Shown in pieces: positions 1 to 8,651 of a stretch of DNA of 64,000 bases. The notes below the pieces were generated by a model. The model saw nothing but the letters and a program-made list of their open reading frames with translations, was not told where the DNA came from and made no database searches. Location: assembly GCF_021272185.1 (NCBI RefSeq), contig NZ_JAJSEC010000004.1, positions 248,001 to 312,000 on the forward strand, given 5' to 3'. Position 1 is the stretch's first letter. The number at the start of each line of letters is the position of its first letter. The position numbers and the translations under genes were made by a program. This DNA comes from Roseivivax sp. GX 12232. Lineage in GTDB: Bacteria; Pseudomonadota; Alphaproteobacteria; Rhodobacterales; Rhodobacteraceae.

Positions 1-584
1 GGCCGCAACGCACGGTCTTCGTCGAGGCCACGGCGGGACGCTCCTGGGCTGGGCATGACCTCTCCGAGACCCGCGTGGGGATGCGCAGCGGCGTCAGCTT
101 CCAGCGCGCCAGCGGGCTGCGGACCACGCTCGAGGCCGGGCTACAGGAGGTGCGCTTCGGTCGCGAGGGCGACCAGGAGGCCACGCGCGGACAGATCGCG
201 CTGGAGGTGGCCCGGCCGCTCGAGGGCCGCGCGCAGCTTTCGCTCGAAGGCAGCTACCAGCGCCAGAACGCCGAGGACCCGAGCCAGGCCTATGATTTCG
301 CCGAGCTGCGGCTGGGCTACAGCAAGGAGTTCGCCGGCGGCTGGCGCATCGCGCCCGAGGTCTACCTGCAGGGCTTCCGCCAGGAAGAGCCCACGGCGGG
401 GCTGTCCGAGCGGCGCATCGAGACCGAATACGGGGTGGAGATGCGCATCGAGAAGACCGAAGTGGTGCTGCTCGGGCGGTTTTCGCCTTACGTCGACCTG
501 GGCGCGGCCCGGCGGGAAAGCTCGATCGAGGCCTATGGCTATCGCGACCTGAGCATTGGGGCGGGGCTGACCAATGCGTTTTGA
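1..584 (+). CDS. Outer-membrane beta-barrel protein, C-terminal part (possibly Slam/DUF560-like)
   Basis: This is the 3' part of a gene that begins before the window. The reading frame is open from base 3 and gives 193 residues without an internal start that has to be used. The sequence alternates polar and hydrophobic residues in short strands separated by turns, has no transmembrane helix, and ends in a C-terminal phenylalanine after DLSIGAGLTNAF, which is the usual beta-signal of outer-membrane barrels recognised by BAM. The last strands (an RR-x-SSI-x-x-Y-x-Y pattern) resemble the end of surface lipoprotein assembly modifier barrels. That family assignment is inference, because the N-terminal TPR part that would confirm it lies outside the window. 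A generic porin-like protein is the alternative. Confidence 0.6.
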   Translation, partial: PQRTVFVEATAGRSWAGHDLSETRVGMRSGVSFQRASGLRTTLEAGLQEVRFGREGDQEATRGQIALEVARPLEGRAQLSLEGSYQRQNAEDPSQAYDFAELRLGYSKEFAGGWRIAPEVYLQGFRQEEPTAGLSERRIETEYGVEMRIEKTEVVLLGRFSPYVDLGAARRESSIEAYGYRDLSIGAGLTNAF

Positions 585-618
585 GCGCGGGGTCGGGCCG
601 GTTTTTTGATCCGGCGGT

Positions 619-756
619 CCCCGCGCCTTTGGGGCGCGGGGGCATGTCTGGCCCGCGGCGCTTTGTGAAAGCGCCTTGGGCGGGTCCTGGGGGGCCTGTG
701 GCCCCCCCGGACCGGTTGAGGGGGCGCTGCCCCCTCTGCGGGCCTGTGCGGCCCGC
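619..756. repeat. Cluster of GC-rich hairpins in a convergent spacer
   Basis: Four inverted repeats follow one another. They are 619-627/633-641 (CCCCGCGCC), 684-696/700-712 (12 pairs with one mismatch), 718-725/729-736 (GAGGGGGC with a 3-nt loop) and 738-744/750-756 (GCGGGCC with a 5-nt loop). They lie between the end of the barrel gene and the end of moaE, so they could act as a bidirectional transcription end. No T-tract follows any of them on the plus strand, so a canonical intrinsic terminator is not shown. The rest of the 585-914 spacer holds no gene I can support. Confidence 0.6.
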
Positions 757-762
757 ATTCAC

Positions 763-789
763 CCCCGAGGTATTTTGGCCAAGCTGAAG
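763..789 (+). repeat. Dispersed 27-bp motif, copy 1
   Basis: The 27-bp motif starts CCCCGAGGTATTTT and ends CCAAGCTGAAG. It recurs at 48049-48075 with a single substitution (26 of 27 identical). Both copies lie in spacers between convergent genes and directly follow a GAGGGGGC-type hairpin. Function is unknown. Confidence 0.75.
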
Positions 790-914
790 GGGCTGGGGGT
801 GGCGCCTTGGTGGGCGCGGTGCGCTTTTGATTGGCTGGGTGGTGGCGGTTTGGCGCTTGGGGGTTTGACCTGTGGTGCGGGCGAGTGCCTCTCCGCCCAC
901 CTCCGCCCCGCCGC

Positions 915-1352
915 TCACCAGCGGGTCAGCGCGTCCTCGTCCTCGTCTTTCGCCTCGACCCAGGCGGCGCCTTCGGCGAAGTGTTCCTTCTTCCAGAACG
1001 GCGCGCGGGACTTCAGGTAGTCCATCAGGAATTCCGCGGCCTCGAAGGCGTCGCGGCGGTGGCGGGCGGCGGTGGCGACCATCATGATGCGCTCGCCGGG
1101 CAGCAGTCGGCCGTGGCGATGGATCACCAGCACCTCGCCGAGCGACCAGCGGCTGCGGGCCTCCTCGGCGATGCCGCGCAGGGCTTTCTCGGTCATGCCG
1201 GGGTAGTGCTCGATCTCCATCCGCGCGAGCCCGCCGCTGTCGCGGACCTGGCCGGTGAAGGTCACCACGGCGCCGAGATCGGCGCGGCCCTTGGCGAAAG
1301 CCTCGGCCTCGGCTGCGAAGTCGAAGGGGCTCTCCTGCACCAGGATCCGCAT
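915..1352 (-). CDS. moaE: Molybdopterin synthase catalytic subunit MoaE
   Basis: MoaE forms molybdopterin synthase with MoaD and inserts the two dithiolene sulfurs into precursor Z (cPMP) in the cytosol, giving molybdopterin. At 145 residues it has normal length. Family motifs are clear: FTGQVR (32-37), HYPGM (49-53), HRHGRL (78-83), DYLK (111-114) and the FWKKE segment (119-123), which carries the lysines expected in the active site. Its start codon overlaps the stop of moaD by one base (TGATG), so the two partner subunits are translationally coupled. The C-terminal end is acidic and not conserved. Confidence 0.97.
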   Translation of the reverse strand: MRILVQESPFDFAAEAEAFAKGRADLGAVVTFTGQVRDSGGLARMEIEHYPGMTEKALRGIAEEARSRWSLGEVLVIHRHGRLLPGERIMMVATAARHRRDAFEAAEFLMDYLKSRAPFWKKEHFAEGAAWVEAKDEDEDALTRW

Positions 1353-1597
1353 CAGCCGCCCGTCATCGGCGGGAAGAAGGCGACCTCGCGCACGCCCGCG
1401 AGCGGGGCGTCGAAATCGGCGAGCTCCTGGTCGAGCGCCACGCGCAGCGCGGAGAGATCGGCGAAGGCCAGGGCGTAGCGCTCCTCGCGGGCGCGCAGCT
1501 CCTCCACCAGCTCGTTGACCGTGGCGGCCTCGGTCTCGATCCGGTCCTTGGGCGCGCCGATGCGTTCGCGCAGCCAGGCGAAATAGAGCACATCCAT
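1352..1597 (-). CDS. moaD: Molybdopterin synthase sulfur carrier subunit MoaD
   Basis: This is a small ubiquitin-fold sulfur carrier of 81 residues that donates thiocarboxylate sulfur to MoaE during molybdenum cofactor synthesis. It ends in the required Gly-Gly (80-81, ...PPMTGG), the site adenylated by MoeB and then sulfurated. The start is fixed by the one-base TGATG overlap with the pgsA stop, and the stop overlaps the moaE start the same way. Longer open frames through this region are read-through in another frame. Confidence 0.96.
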   Translation of the reverse strand: MDVLYFAWLRERIGAPKDRIETEAATVNELVEELRAREERYALAFADLSALRVALDQELADFDAPLAGVREVAFFPPMTGG

Positions 1598-2262
1598 CAG
1601 CGGTCCTCCGTCAGGTGGGGCAGGGCCTTGCGGAAATAATCGAGCCCGGTGATCGCGGTCAGCACCGCCGCGACCCAGAGGAGCAGCAGCCCCAGGTTGC
1701 CGGTCCAGATCATGCCGGTTTCCTTCCAGCCGAGGCCCAGCTCGTCCGGGGTTTCGCCCGCGAGGATCGACTGCACCAGCGCCTGGTCCATGCCGTAGGT
1801 CGAGGCGACGAGGTAATGCTCGAAGATGCCCTGGGCGAAGAGCACTGCGATGGCGACCATCTGCAGCGTCGTCTTCCACTTGGCGAGCCGGGTCACCTTC
1901 AGCGTGCCAGCGGTGTCGCCGAGGTATTCCCTCAGCCCCGAGACGAAGACCTCGCGGAAGAGGATCACGGTGGCCGGCAGCACCAGCCAGGGCGAATAGG
2001 AGGAATAGCCCACGATCACCATGAGCGCGATCACCACCATGGCCTTGTCGGCGATCGGGTCGAGCATGGCCCCGAGCTTGGTCTCCGCGCCCCAGGCGCG
2101 GGCCAGGTAGCCGTCGAACCAATCGGTGATCGCCGCCCCCATGAAGAGAATCAGCGCGCACCAATCGGCGAAGGGGCGGGCGAAATAGAGAAACATCACC
2201 GCGACGCCGGGCGCGGCGGCGAGGCGCAGAACGGTGAGGATATTCGGCAGGGTCCAACGCAT
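1597..2262 (-). CDS. pgsA: CDP-diacylglycerol--glycerol-3-phosphate 3-phosphatidyltransferase
   Basis: PgsA makes phosphatidylglycerophosphate, the committed step to phosphatidylglycerol and cardiolipin, in the inner membrane. The 221-residue protein carries the CDP-alcohol phosphotransferase signature: D47, D50-G51, A54-R55, G58, D68 and D72 in the order D-x2-DG-x2-AR-x2-G, ending LDPIADK. Several hydrophobic segments (about 8-28, 35-50, 75-105, 125-145, 185-205) fit a polytopic protein. It lies 43 bp downstream of recO and is coupled by one base to moaD, so lipid and molybdenum cofactor genes share a transcript here. Confidence 0.95.
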   Translation of the reverse strand: MRWTLPNILTVLRLAAAPGVAVMFLYFARPFADWCALILFMGAAITDWFDGYLARAWGAETKLGAMLDPIADKAMVVIALMVIVGYSSYSPWLVLPATVILFREVFVSGLREYLGDTAGTLKVTRLAKWKTTLQMVAIAVLFAQGIFEHYLVASTYGMDQALVQSILAGETPDELGLGWKETGMIWTGNLGLLLLWVAAVLTAITGLDYFRKALPHLTEDR

Positions 2263-2305
2263 GTGCCTGTCCTATCCTGCCTTGGGGCCGTGGAAAAGCG
2301 GCATG

Positions 2306-3043
2306 TCAGTCCGTCTCTCGGGCGCGGCGCGCCAGCCGGTCGAGAAAGAGCGCCCGCGCGGGCGGCAGGGGCTTCTCGCCGAGCGAGGGCGCCAGGTGAT
2401 GGGCCAGGAAATGCCCGGTGGTGTCAAGCGCGGTCAGCACCTCGGCGTCATCGCCGGGGCCGGCGCCCAGCATGACCTCGGGCAGGGGCAGGAGACGCGG
2501 CGCCCAGTCGCCCGCGCCCGAGCGCGAGACCGCCCGCCCGGTCTTCGGCGAGACATAGGCCAGGTCGTTGGCGCGCCCGGTGGCGGCGCATTGGCTGAGG
2601 TCGAGGCCGAAGCCCATCTCTTCGAGCAGCGCCATCTCCCAGCGCAGGTAGGCCAGCGGCCAGAGCTCGGGCTGGGCCAGCAGTTCGAGCAGCGTGCCGG
2701 TGCGGGTGTAGAGGTCGGGATGGGCCTCGCGTTCGGGCAGGGTGAAGGAGAGAAGCGCGGTCAGCGCATTCAGCCCCGCGAGCGCCAGCGGGTCGCCCAT
2801 GGCCACCGCCGCGCGCGAGCGGTTCAGCTCGACGGTATAGGTGCCGATGTGGTCCTCGAGCCGGGCGCGCCAGGCGAGGTCGAGCTCGGCCCCGGGCTGG
2901 CGGGCGGCGGCGAGCCGGCGCGAGCTGGCGCCGCGCAGGACACCTATGTGGCGGCCATGCGCGCGGGTGAAGACCTCGAGGATCGCCGAGGTCTCGCCGT
3001 GGCGGCGGGCGGAAAGAAGGATGCCGGTGTCGCGCCAGTCCAT
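2306..3043 (-). CDS. recO: DNA repair protein RecO
   Basis: RecO works with RecR to load RecA on SSB-coated single-stranded DNA in the RecF recombination pathway. The 245-residue protein opens with [17 protein letters not shown], the standard start of the RecO OB-fold domain (about 1-80), followed by a helical C-terminal region. The usual zinc cysteines are not obvious, as is common in alphaproteobacterial RecO. RecO commonly sits next to era; here it is separated from the era/DUF1491 pair by a 343-bp spacer. Confidence 0.93.
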   Translation of the reverse strand: MDWRDTGILLSARRHGETSAILEVFTRAHGRHIGVLRGASSRRLAAARQPGAELDLAWRARLEDHIGTYTVELNRSRAAVAMGDPLALAGLNALTALLSFTLPEREAHPDLYTRTGTLLELLAQPELWPLAYLRWEMALLEEMGFGLDLSQCAATGRANDLAYVSPKTGRAVSRSGAGDWAPRLLPLPEVMLGAGPGDDAEVLTALDTTGHFLAHHLAPSLGEKPLPPARALFLDRLARRARETD

Positions 3044-3386
3044 GAGGGCAAGGTCGGATGCGCCGGGCCCGGGCGCAAGGGGGGATCGGCGGCGGGGCGC
3101 TGTGGCGGATTTGGTGGTTGCGAGGCTTTGGGCTTTTGGCGGGCGGGCGCCTTGGCGCTCTGCTTGCCGGGAGGCTTTGGGCTTTGCGGGCAGGAGTTTG
3201 GGGACTCTGGTTGCTGGGAGGCGTGGTGCTCAGGCGGGCGTCGGGAGTGACGCGCGGCAGAGGCGACTGCTGGAGCGGCGCGCTGGCTCCGAAGATCGGC
3301 CCGGTCGGACCGGAGGCGCGCGAAGGCGCTGTGACGTCCTGGCCTGCGGGCGAGGCGACGCCGGCCCGTGACCCGCCGCCGACCCC
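3044..3386. other. Non-coding spacer between DUF1491 and recO
   Basis: I see no supportable gene in these 343 bases. The open frames here are shadows with no family resemblance and no good ribosome binding site. A 15-bp direct repeat (GAGGCTTTGGGCTTT) occurs at 3122-3136 and 3171-3185. The spacer may hold a promoter for recO, but no convincing -35/-10 pair was found. Confidence 0.5.
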
Positions 3387-3722
3387 TCAGCCCAGCCCCT
3401 CGGCGTCGAGCTGGTGGCGGCCTTCGCGGTCTTCGACCTCGATCACCCAGAGGTCCGGGTCGAAACCGCGCTGGCGCGAGATCGCGGCGTCGACCTCGCC
3501 CTCGGGGCCGGCGGTCAGCTCAGTCCAGATGCGCGCGCCGGTCTCAAGGTCGAAGGTCCGGGTGAAGGCCCGCGCCCGCCCGTCGAGGGTGGAGAGCTTC
3601 ACCAGCACCGCGCCCGCGGTGTCGTCGCCATGGGCGACCACGAAACAGGGGATGTCCATCAGCGCCAGCCGCCGCCGGTAGGCATCGACCCAGAAGCGCG
3701 CCGTCAGCCGGGGTTCAGCCAT
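3387..3722 (-). CDS. DUF1491 family protein
   Basis: This 111-residue protein of unknown function belongs to DUF1491, a small family found almost only in alphaproteobacteria. The match rests on the RLTARFWVDAYRRR start, the central GAVLVKLSTLDG segment and the FDPDLWVIEVEDREGRH end. Its start lies 8 nt inside the end of era, so the two are translationally coupled. There is no signal peptide or transmembrane segment, so it is probably cytosolic. Family membership says nothing firm about its activity. Confidence 0.88.
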   Translation of the reverse strand: MAEPRLTARFWVDAYRRRLALMDIPCFVVAHGDDTAGAVLVKLSTLDGRARAFTRTFDLETGARIWTELTAGPEGEVDAAISRQRGFDPDLWVIEVEDREGRHQLDAEGLG

Positions 3723-4623
3723 CGCCGTCGCGGAAGTCGAGACCCATCTCGGAATAGCGCTCGGCCTCTTCGAGCCACTTCTCGCGCACCTTGATCTGCA
3801 CGAAAAGATGCACCCGGCGGCCCAGGAACTCTTCGAGCTCCTCGCGCGCGGCCTTGGAGATCGCCTTCACCGTCTCGCCCCGGTGGCCCAGCACGATGCC
3901 CTTGTGGCCGTCGCGGCTGACGTAGATCACCTGGTCGATGCGGGCCGAGCCGTCCTTGCGCTCCTGCCAGCTCTCGGTCTCCACGGTGAGCTGGTAGGGC
4001 AGCTCCTGGTGCAGCCGCAGGGTCAGCTTCTCGCGGGTCATCTCGGCGGCGATCATGCGCATCGGCAGATCGGCGATCTGGTCCTCGGGATAGAGCCAGG
4101 GGCCCTCGGGCAGGGTCTGGCCGAGCCAGGTCCGCAGGTCGTCGACGCCGTAGCCCTTCTCGGCCGAGATCATGAAGGTCTCGGCGAAGGTGAAGCGGTC
4201 GTTCAGCGCCTTGGAGAGCGCCAGCAGGGTCTCGGCCTTCACCCGGTCGATCTTGTTGATCGCCAGCGCCACGGGGCGGCCGTGGCCGACGGTGTCGAGC
4301 TCCTCGAGGATCGCCTCGACGCCCTCGGTCACGCCGCGGTGCGCCTCGACCAGCAGCACCACGATGTCGGCATCGGCGGCCCCGCCCCAGGCGGCGGCGA
4401 CCATGGCGCGGTCGAGCCGGCGGCGCGGCTTGAAGAGGCCGGGGGTGTCGACAAAGATCAACTGGGCGTCGTCCTCGATGGCGACGCCGCGGATGCGCGT
4501 GCGGGTGGTCTGCACCTTGTGGGTGACGATCGACACCTTGGCGCCCACCATGCGGTTGGTCAGCGTCGACTTGCCCGCATTGGGCTCGCCGATGAGGGCG
4601 ATGAAACCGGCGCGGGTGGTCAT
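3715..4623 (-). CDS. era: GTPase Era
   Basis: Era is an essential GTPase that binds the 3' end of 16S rRNA and helps mature the 30S subunit. The 302-residue protein has the P-loop GEPNAGKST (12-20), the Era effector region (about 33-42), DTPG (59-62) and NKID (123-126), then a C-terminal KH domain containing GHRGETVK. I chose the ATG at 4623 because AGGAG sits 8 nt before it and homologues begin near MTTRAGF. An upstream in-frame start at 4668 would add 15 atypical residues. Era is normally next to rnc; here an EamA transporter and a plus-strand gene intervene. Confidence 0.97.
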   Translation of the reverse strand: MTTRAGFIALIGEPNAGKSTLTNRMVGAKVSIVTHKVQTTRTRIRGVAIEDDAQLIFVDTPGLFKPRRRLDRAMVAAAWGGAADADIVVLLVEAHRGVTEGVEAILEELDTVGHGRPVALAINKIDRVKAETLLALSKALNDRFTFAETFMISAEKGYGVDDLRTWLGQTLPEGPWLYPEDQIADLPMRMIAAEMTREKLTLRLHQELPYQLTVETESWQERKDGSARIDQVIYVSRDGHKGIVLGHRGETVKAISKAAREELEEFLGRRVHLFVQIKVREKWLEEAERYSEMGLDFRDGDG

Positions 4624-4738
4624 GGGCAGTCTCCTGAAACTCAAGATGTGCCTTCTAGCGGAAGCCAATGTCGCTGGCCAGAGGCCCCGGTGTCGCGAAA
4701 GGCGGGATTTCCGCGCGCGAAGCGGTTAGACTGGGGCC

Positions 4739-5131
4739 ATGCCACGGGACATGATCTCTGCCTATCACGCGCGCCTCGCCCCCGGCGACCAGGCGATCTG
4801 CGCGGTGCTGCGCGAGACGATCTCCGAGGTGCTGCCCGAGGCCCAGGGGCGGATCTGGCACGCCCATCCGGTCTGGTTCCTCGCCGACAACCCGGTGGTG
4901 GGCTACAGCCGCCTGCGCGACGCGCTGCGGCTGATGTTCTGGAGCGGCCAGGGCTTCGAGACGCCGGGGCTGGCGCCGACCGGCAACTTCAAGGCCGCCG
5001 AGCGGCGCTACACCGCGGTGGGCGAGATCGACCTCGGGGCCCTGAAGGCCTGGCTCGCCGAGGCGCGGGCGGTGCAATGGGACTACAAGAACATCGTCGC
5101 CCGGAAGGGGCGGTTGGAGCGGCTGAGCTAA
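4739..5131 (+). CDS. DUF1801 domain-containing protein
   Basis: This is a 130-residue cytosolic protein resembling the DUF1801 (YdhG-like) family. The signs are an N-terminal helix, the AQGRIWHAHPVWFL segment near residues 34-47, and the aromatic-rich C-terminal half. The biochemical role of the family is not established. It is transcribed against its neighbours and breaks the minus-strand rnc-era block, so it may be a later insertion. No start other than the ATG at 4739 is needed. Confidence 0.7.
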   Translation: MPRDMISAYHARLAPGDQAICAVLRETISEVLPEAQGRIWHAHPVWFLADNPVVGYSRLRDALRLMFWSGQGFETPGLAPTGNFKAAERRYTAVGEIDLGALKAWLAEARAVQWDYKNIVARKGRLERLS

Positions 5132-5288
5132 GGCGCGGCCGGTCGCGGTTGGAGCAGGTCAGCGAGGGCGCGCGGCGCCGGGCCCGGAAGGGCGGCTGGA
5201 TCGGCGCGCGGGGCAAGGTCGTGACGGGCGGTTGGAACCGCTTGGCCAGAGCCCGCAGCGCGGGGCCGGACGGCCCGACCCGATCGAC

Positions 5289-6179
5289 TCAGCTCGAGCG
5301 TGCGGCGCGGGCGGCCCGCGCGGCCCGGTCCGAGCGCCAGAGCGTGAAGAGCCCCGAGCCCACGATCAGCGCCGCCCCGGCCAGCATCGGCAAGTCCGGC
5401 GTCTCGGCGAAGACCAGGACCGCGATGACCAGCGCGAAAAGCAGCCGGGAATAGCGGAAAGGCGCCACCACCGCGACATCGCCGCTGCGCATCGCCCGGG
5501 TCAGCGCGGTATAGGCGCAGACCCCAGTGACCCCGGTCGCCAGGATCAGCAGCGCCGAGGAGCCCGTGGGCAGCGACGGCGCGCCGGGCTCGAAGGCCAG
5601 GATCACCAGCCCCGCCGCCGTCACCGTCAGGAAGCCCGGAATGCCGAGCTGCATCGCCGAGATCTCCGGCGGACTGGCGCGGGTGGCGAGATCCCGGCAG
5701 GCGAAGCCGATCATCGCCAGCACCGCAAAAAGCGCGCTGGCCTCGAAGCCCGCGGGTGTCGGGCGCAAGATCAGAAGCACGCCCGCGAAGCCCACCGCCA
5801 TGGCCGTCCAGCGCATCGGCCCGACCTTTTCGCCCAGGACCAGCGCCGCGCCCAGCGTCACCACCAGGGGCGCCGCCTGCAGGATCGCCGAGGTCACCGA
5901 GAGGGGTGCGAAGGCCAGCGCCAGCGCGAAGAAGAGCCGGCCCATGACCTCGAAGCCCGAGCGCACCAGCAGGGTTTTCGACAGATAGGCGCGGGTCCAG
6001 ACCCGCTCGCCCGCGCGGCGCAGGAGGCCCGCGTAGATCATCAGGCCGATCAAACCGAAGAAGAAGGTGCCGAGCCCCGGCGAGATGCCCGCCACCGCGG
6101 CCTTGAACAGCGCGTCCTCGATGGCGAAGCCCAGCATGGCCGCCACCATGAAGAGGCTGCCTTGCAGGTTGGGGCTCAT
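5289..6179 (-). CDS. EamA/DMT family transporter
   Basis: This is an inner-membrane permease of the drug/metabolite transporter superfamily with 296 residues and about ten hydrophobic segments arranged as two EamA repeats. The repeats run about residues 5-135 and 148-285, each ending in a segment like [15 protein letters not shown]. Substrate cannot be read from the sequence. The start ATG overlaps the rnc stop as ATGA, so it is translationally coupled to RNase III and replaces era as the gene directly after rnc. The basic C-terminus (Arg/Ala-rich) is probably cytoplasmic. Confidence 0.88.
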   Translation of the reverse strand: MSPNLQGSLFMVAAMLGFAIEDALFKAAVAGISPGLGTFFFGLIGLMIYAGLLRRAGERVWTRAYLSKTLLVRSGFEVMGRLFFALALAFAPLSVTSAILQAAPLVVTLGAALVLGEKVGPMRWTAMAVGFAGVLLILRPTPAGFEASALFAVLAMIGFACRDLATRASPPEISAMQLGIPGFLTVTAAGLVILAFEPGAPSLPTGSSALLILATGVTGVCAYTALTRAMRSGDVAVVAPFRYSRLLFALVIAVLVFAETPDLPMLAGAALIVGSGLFTLWRSDRAARAARAARSS

Positions 6180-6862
6180 GCCCCGCCTTCGAGCGCGTCC
6201 AGAAGGGCCTTGGCCGCGCTCTGCTCGGCCTGGCGTTTCGATCCGGCGCTGGCCTCGGCGGTCTCGCCGCTTTCGAGCCGCGCCTCGATGGTGAAGATCG
6301 GCTGGTGGTCGGGGCCCGAGCGCGCGGTCTCGACATAGGCCGGCGGCGGCAGCCCGCGGGCCTGGGCCCATTCCTGCAGCGCGGTCTTGGGGTCGCGGGC
6401 GTCGGTCTCGACGCTGTCGATACGCTGGCCCCAGAGCCGCAGCACGAAGTCCTTGGCGGTCTCGAAGCCCTGGTCGATGTAGACCGCGGCGATCACCGCC
6501 TCCATGGCGTCGCCGAGAAGCGCCATCTTCCGCCGCCCGCCCGAGAGCCGCTCCGAGCGGCCGAGCTTCAGCGCGTCGCCGATGCCGAACTCGCGGGCCA
6601 CCTCGGCACAGGTCTCCTTGCGCACCAGCGCGTTGTAGCGCGGGGCGAGCTGGCCTTCGGCGGCGGCGCGGTCACGTTCGAGAAGCGCCTCGGCCATGAC
6701 CAGGCCCAGCACCCGGTCGCCGAGGAATTCCAGCCGCTGGTTGTCGTCGCGCCCGGGGCTCGAGGCCGAGCCATGGGTCAGCGCCTCGCGCAGAAGGTCC
6801 ACCCGGTCGAAGCGCAGCCCGATCCGGCCCTCGAGCTCGGAGAGTTCCGCCGATCGGCTCAC
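6176..6862 (-). CDS. rnc: Ribonuclease III
   Basis: RNase III cleaves double-stranded RNA and processes rRNA precursors and structured mRNA leaders. The 228-residue protein has the signature [10 protein letters not shown] (43-52), the second acidic cluster [12 protein letters not shown] in the nuclease domain, and a C-terminal double-stranded RNA-binding domain (about 155-225). The start is a GTG at 6862 that overlaps the lepB stop as GTGA. Its own stop overlaps the EamA start, giving a lepB-rnc-EamA coupled string. Confidence 0.96.
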   Translation of the reverse strand: MSRSAELSELEGRIGLRFDRVDLLREALTHGSASSPGRDDNQRLEFLGDRVLGLVMAEALLERDRAAAEGQLAPRYNALVRKETCAEVAREFGIGDALKLGRSERLSGGRRKMALLGDAMEAVIAAVYIDQGFETAKDFVLRLWGQRIDSVETDARDPKTALQEWAQARGLPPPAYVETARSGPDHQPIFTIEARLESGETAEASAGSKRQAEQSAAKALLDALEGGA

Positions 6863-7692
6863 TCGAGCGCCTCGAAGAAGCGGTCGCCGCGCCAGGTCCA
6901 GAAGAACAGCATCGAGCTGCCCGCCGAGGAGAAGATCACCCGGTCGGCCCGGCCCACGAGGTTCTCATGCGGCACGAAGCCGACGCCGCCGGCGACATTC
7001 GGCACCCGGCTGTCGGCCGAGTTGTCGCGGTTGTCGCCCATGAAGAAGTAATGGCCCTCGGGGACGGTATAGACCGGCGTGTCGTCCGACCCCTGGTCGG
7101 TGATGTTCAGCACCGAATGGCTGAGCCCGCCCGGCAGGGTCTCGGTGAACTTCTCTTTCACGCAGGTGCCGCCGTCGCCCACGGGGCCGTTGGCGCAGCG
7201 CGGGCGCACGCGGTTCGGGCCCTGGGGCTCGGCCAGCTCCTCGAAGCTGCCGTTGCGCTCGAGCGGGACCGCCTCGCCGTTGAGGTAGACCTGGCCGTCG
7301 CGGAGCTGCACCCGGTCGCCGGGCAGGCCGATCAGCCGCTTGATGAAGTCCGAGCCGTTGACCGGGTGGCGGAAGACCACGATGTCGCCGCGCTCGGGCG
7401 CGGAGCCCAGGAACCGGCCGTTGTCGCCGTCGAAGATGCCGCAGATGTCCTTTGCGTCGATGTCGATGCCCACCGAGGGCAGCCGCACTGAGGGACAGGA
7501 GGCGTAGGAATAACCGTAGGCCATCTTGTTCACGAAGAGGAAGTCGCCGATCAGAAGCGTGTCCTTCATCGAGCCCGAGGGAATCCAGAACGGCTGGAAG
7601 AACAGCGTGCGGAACACGCCGGCGATCAAGAGCGCGTAGACCACCGTTTTCACGGTTTCCCACAAGCCGCCCGAAGACGCGTCCTTTGCCAT
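6859..7692 (-). CDS. lepB: Signal peptidase I
   Basis: LepB removes signal peptides from exported proteins on the periplasmic face of the inner membrane. The 277-residue protein has one N-terminal membrane segment (about 14-34), catalytic Ser41 in PSGSM, catalytic Lys118 in [13 protein letters not shown], and the conserved [11 protein letters not shown] box (219-229). It lies between acpS and rnc, as in many alphaproteobacteria, and its stop overlaps the GTG start of rnc. Confidence 0.97.
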   Translation of the reverse strand: MAKDASSGGLWETVKTVVYALLIAGVFRTLFFQPFWIPSGSMKDTLLIGDFLFVNKMAYGYSYASCPSVRLPSVGIDIDAKDICGIFDGDNGRFLGSAPERGDIVVFRHPVNGSDFIKRLIGLPGDRVQLRDGQVYLNGEAVPLERNGSFEELAEPQGPNRVRPRCANGPVGDGGTCVKEKFTETLPGGLSHSVLNITDQGSDDTPVYTVPEGHYFFMGDNRDNSADSRVPNVAGGVGFVPHENLVGRADRVIFSSAGSSMLFFWTWRGDRFFEALE

Positions 7693-7745
7693 GCTCTGCC
7701 CCTTTGCCTCTTGCGCGGGTTAAGTGCCGCCCGGGCCCACGGGAG

Positions 7746-8150
7746 TCAAGCGCGGGTCGGGCGGGCCTCGATCACGACGAAGGCCTGTGCCCAGGGGTGA
7801 TCGTCGGTCAGTGTCACATGGATGATCGCCTCGTGGCCCTCGGGGGTCATCTCGGCCAGGCGGTCCTTGGCCCAGCCGGTGACCTGCATGACCGGCTGGC
7901 CGGTGCGCAGGTTGGTGACCGCCATGTCCTTCCAGGCGATGCCCATGCGCAAGCCGGTGCCGAGCGCCTTGGAGCAGGCCTCCTTGGCGGCCCAGCGCTT
8001 GGCGTAGGTGCCGGCCACATCGGCGCGGCGCTCGGCCTTCTTCTGCTCGATCTCGGTGAAGACCCGGTTGCGGAACCGGTCACCGAACCGGTCGAGCGTG
8101 CCCTGGATCCGGTCGATGTTGCAGAGGTCCGTGCCGACGCCGAGGATCAT
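7746..8150 (-). CDS. acpS: Holo-[acyl-carrier-protein] synthase AcpS
   Basis: AcpS transfers 4'-phosphopantetheine from CoA to apo-ACP, activating it for fatty acid synthesis. The 134-residue protein starts [10 protein letters not shown] with metal ligand Asp8 and has Glu57 in [16 protein letters not shown]. The start at 8150 overlaps the stop of the upstream deaminase as ATGA. The N-terminal GVGTDL and the C-terminal [16 protein letters not shown] strands are typical. Confidence 0.96.
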   Translation of the reverse strand: MILGVGTDLCNIDRIQGTLDRFGDRFRNRVFTEIEQKKAERRADVAGTYAKRWAAKEACSKALGTGLRMGIAWKDMAVTNLRTGQPVMQVTGWAKDRLAEMTPEGHEAIIHVTLTDDHPWAQAFVVIEARPTRA

Positions 8151-8617
8151 CGCGCCGCCCCGTAGATGTCGCGCAGCTCCTCGAGCCGCAGGCCGCCGGC
8201 CCAGTCGAAGGCGCCGCCCGAGGCGCGGGCGAAATCGGCGAGCCCGAGCGCGGGGAACTGGAAGAAGTCCGGCGCCGCCTCCTGGGTCATGGCGAAGACC
8301 AGCCGGTCGATGCCGGCCCAGCGCATCGCCGCGAGGCACATCTCGCAGGGCTGCATGGAGGCCACCAGCGTCGCCCCCGACAGATCCGTGCCGCCGAGCG
8401 CCGCGGCGGCGCGGCCAAGCGCGACGATCTCGGCGTGGCGCGAGGGGTCGCAGCTGTCGGAGACCTCGTTGCGGTCGAGCGTGACGGTCTGGCCGTCCTT
8501 GACCACCGCGGCGGTGAAGACCGGCCCCTGGCCTCCGCGCGCCTCATAAAGCGCGCGCGCCTCGGCGATCACTTGGTCGAGCGCCGCCAGTTCGCTCTCG
8601 GTGGGCGTCAGGGCCAT
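8147..8617 (-). CDS. Cytidine/deoxycytidylate deaminase-fold protein
   Basis: This is a zinc-dependent deaminase-fold enzyme of about 156 residues. The zinc and proton-shuttle motif HAE is at 61-63 and PCEMC is at 90-94. The family includes nucleoside, guanine and tRNA adenosine deaminases, and substrate is not clear here. TadA is unlikely because the spacing and C-terminal region differ. I prefer the ATG at 8617, preceded by AGGGG; the in-frame ATG at 8635 would add six residues. It is inserted between pdxJ and acpS and is ATGA-coupled to acpS. Confidence 0.82.
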   Translation of the reverse strand: MALTPTESELAALDQVIAEARALYEARGGQGPVFTAAVVKDGQTVTLDRNEVSDSCDPSRHAEIVALGRAAAALGGTDLSGATLVASMQPCEMCLAAMRWAGIDRLVFAMTQEAAPDFFQFPALGLADFARASGGAFDWAGGLRLEELRDIYGAAR

Positions 8618-8651
8618 GCCGCCCCTGCCCTGCATCGCGCCCCGGCAGCCA

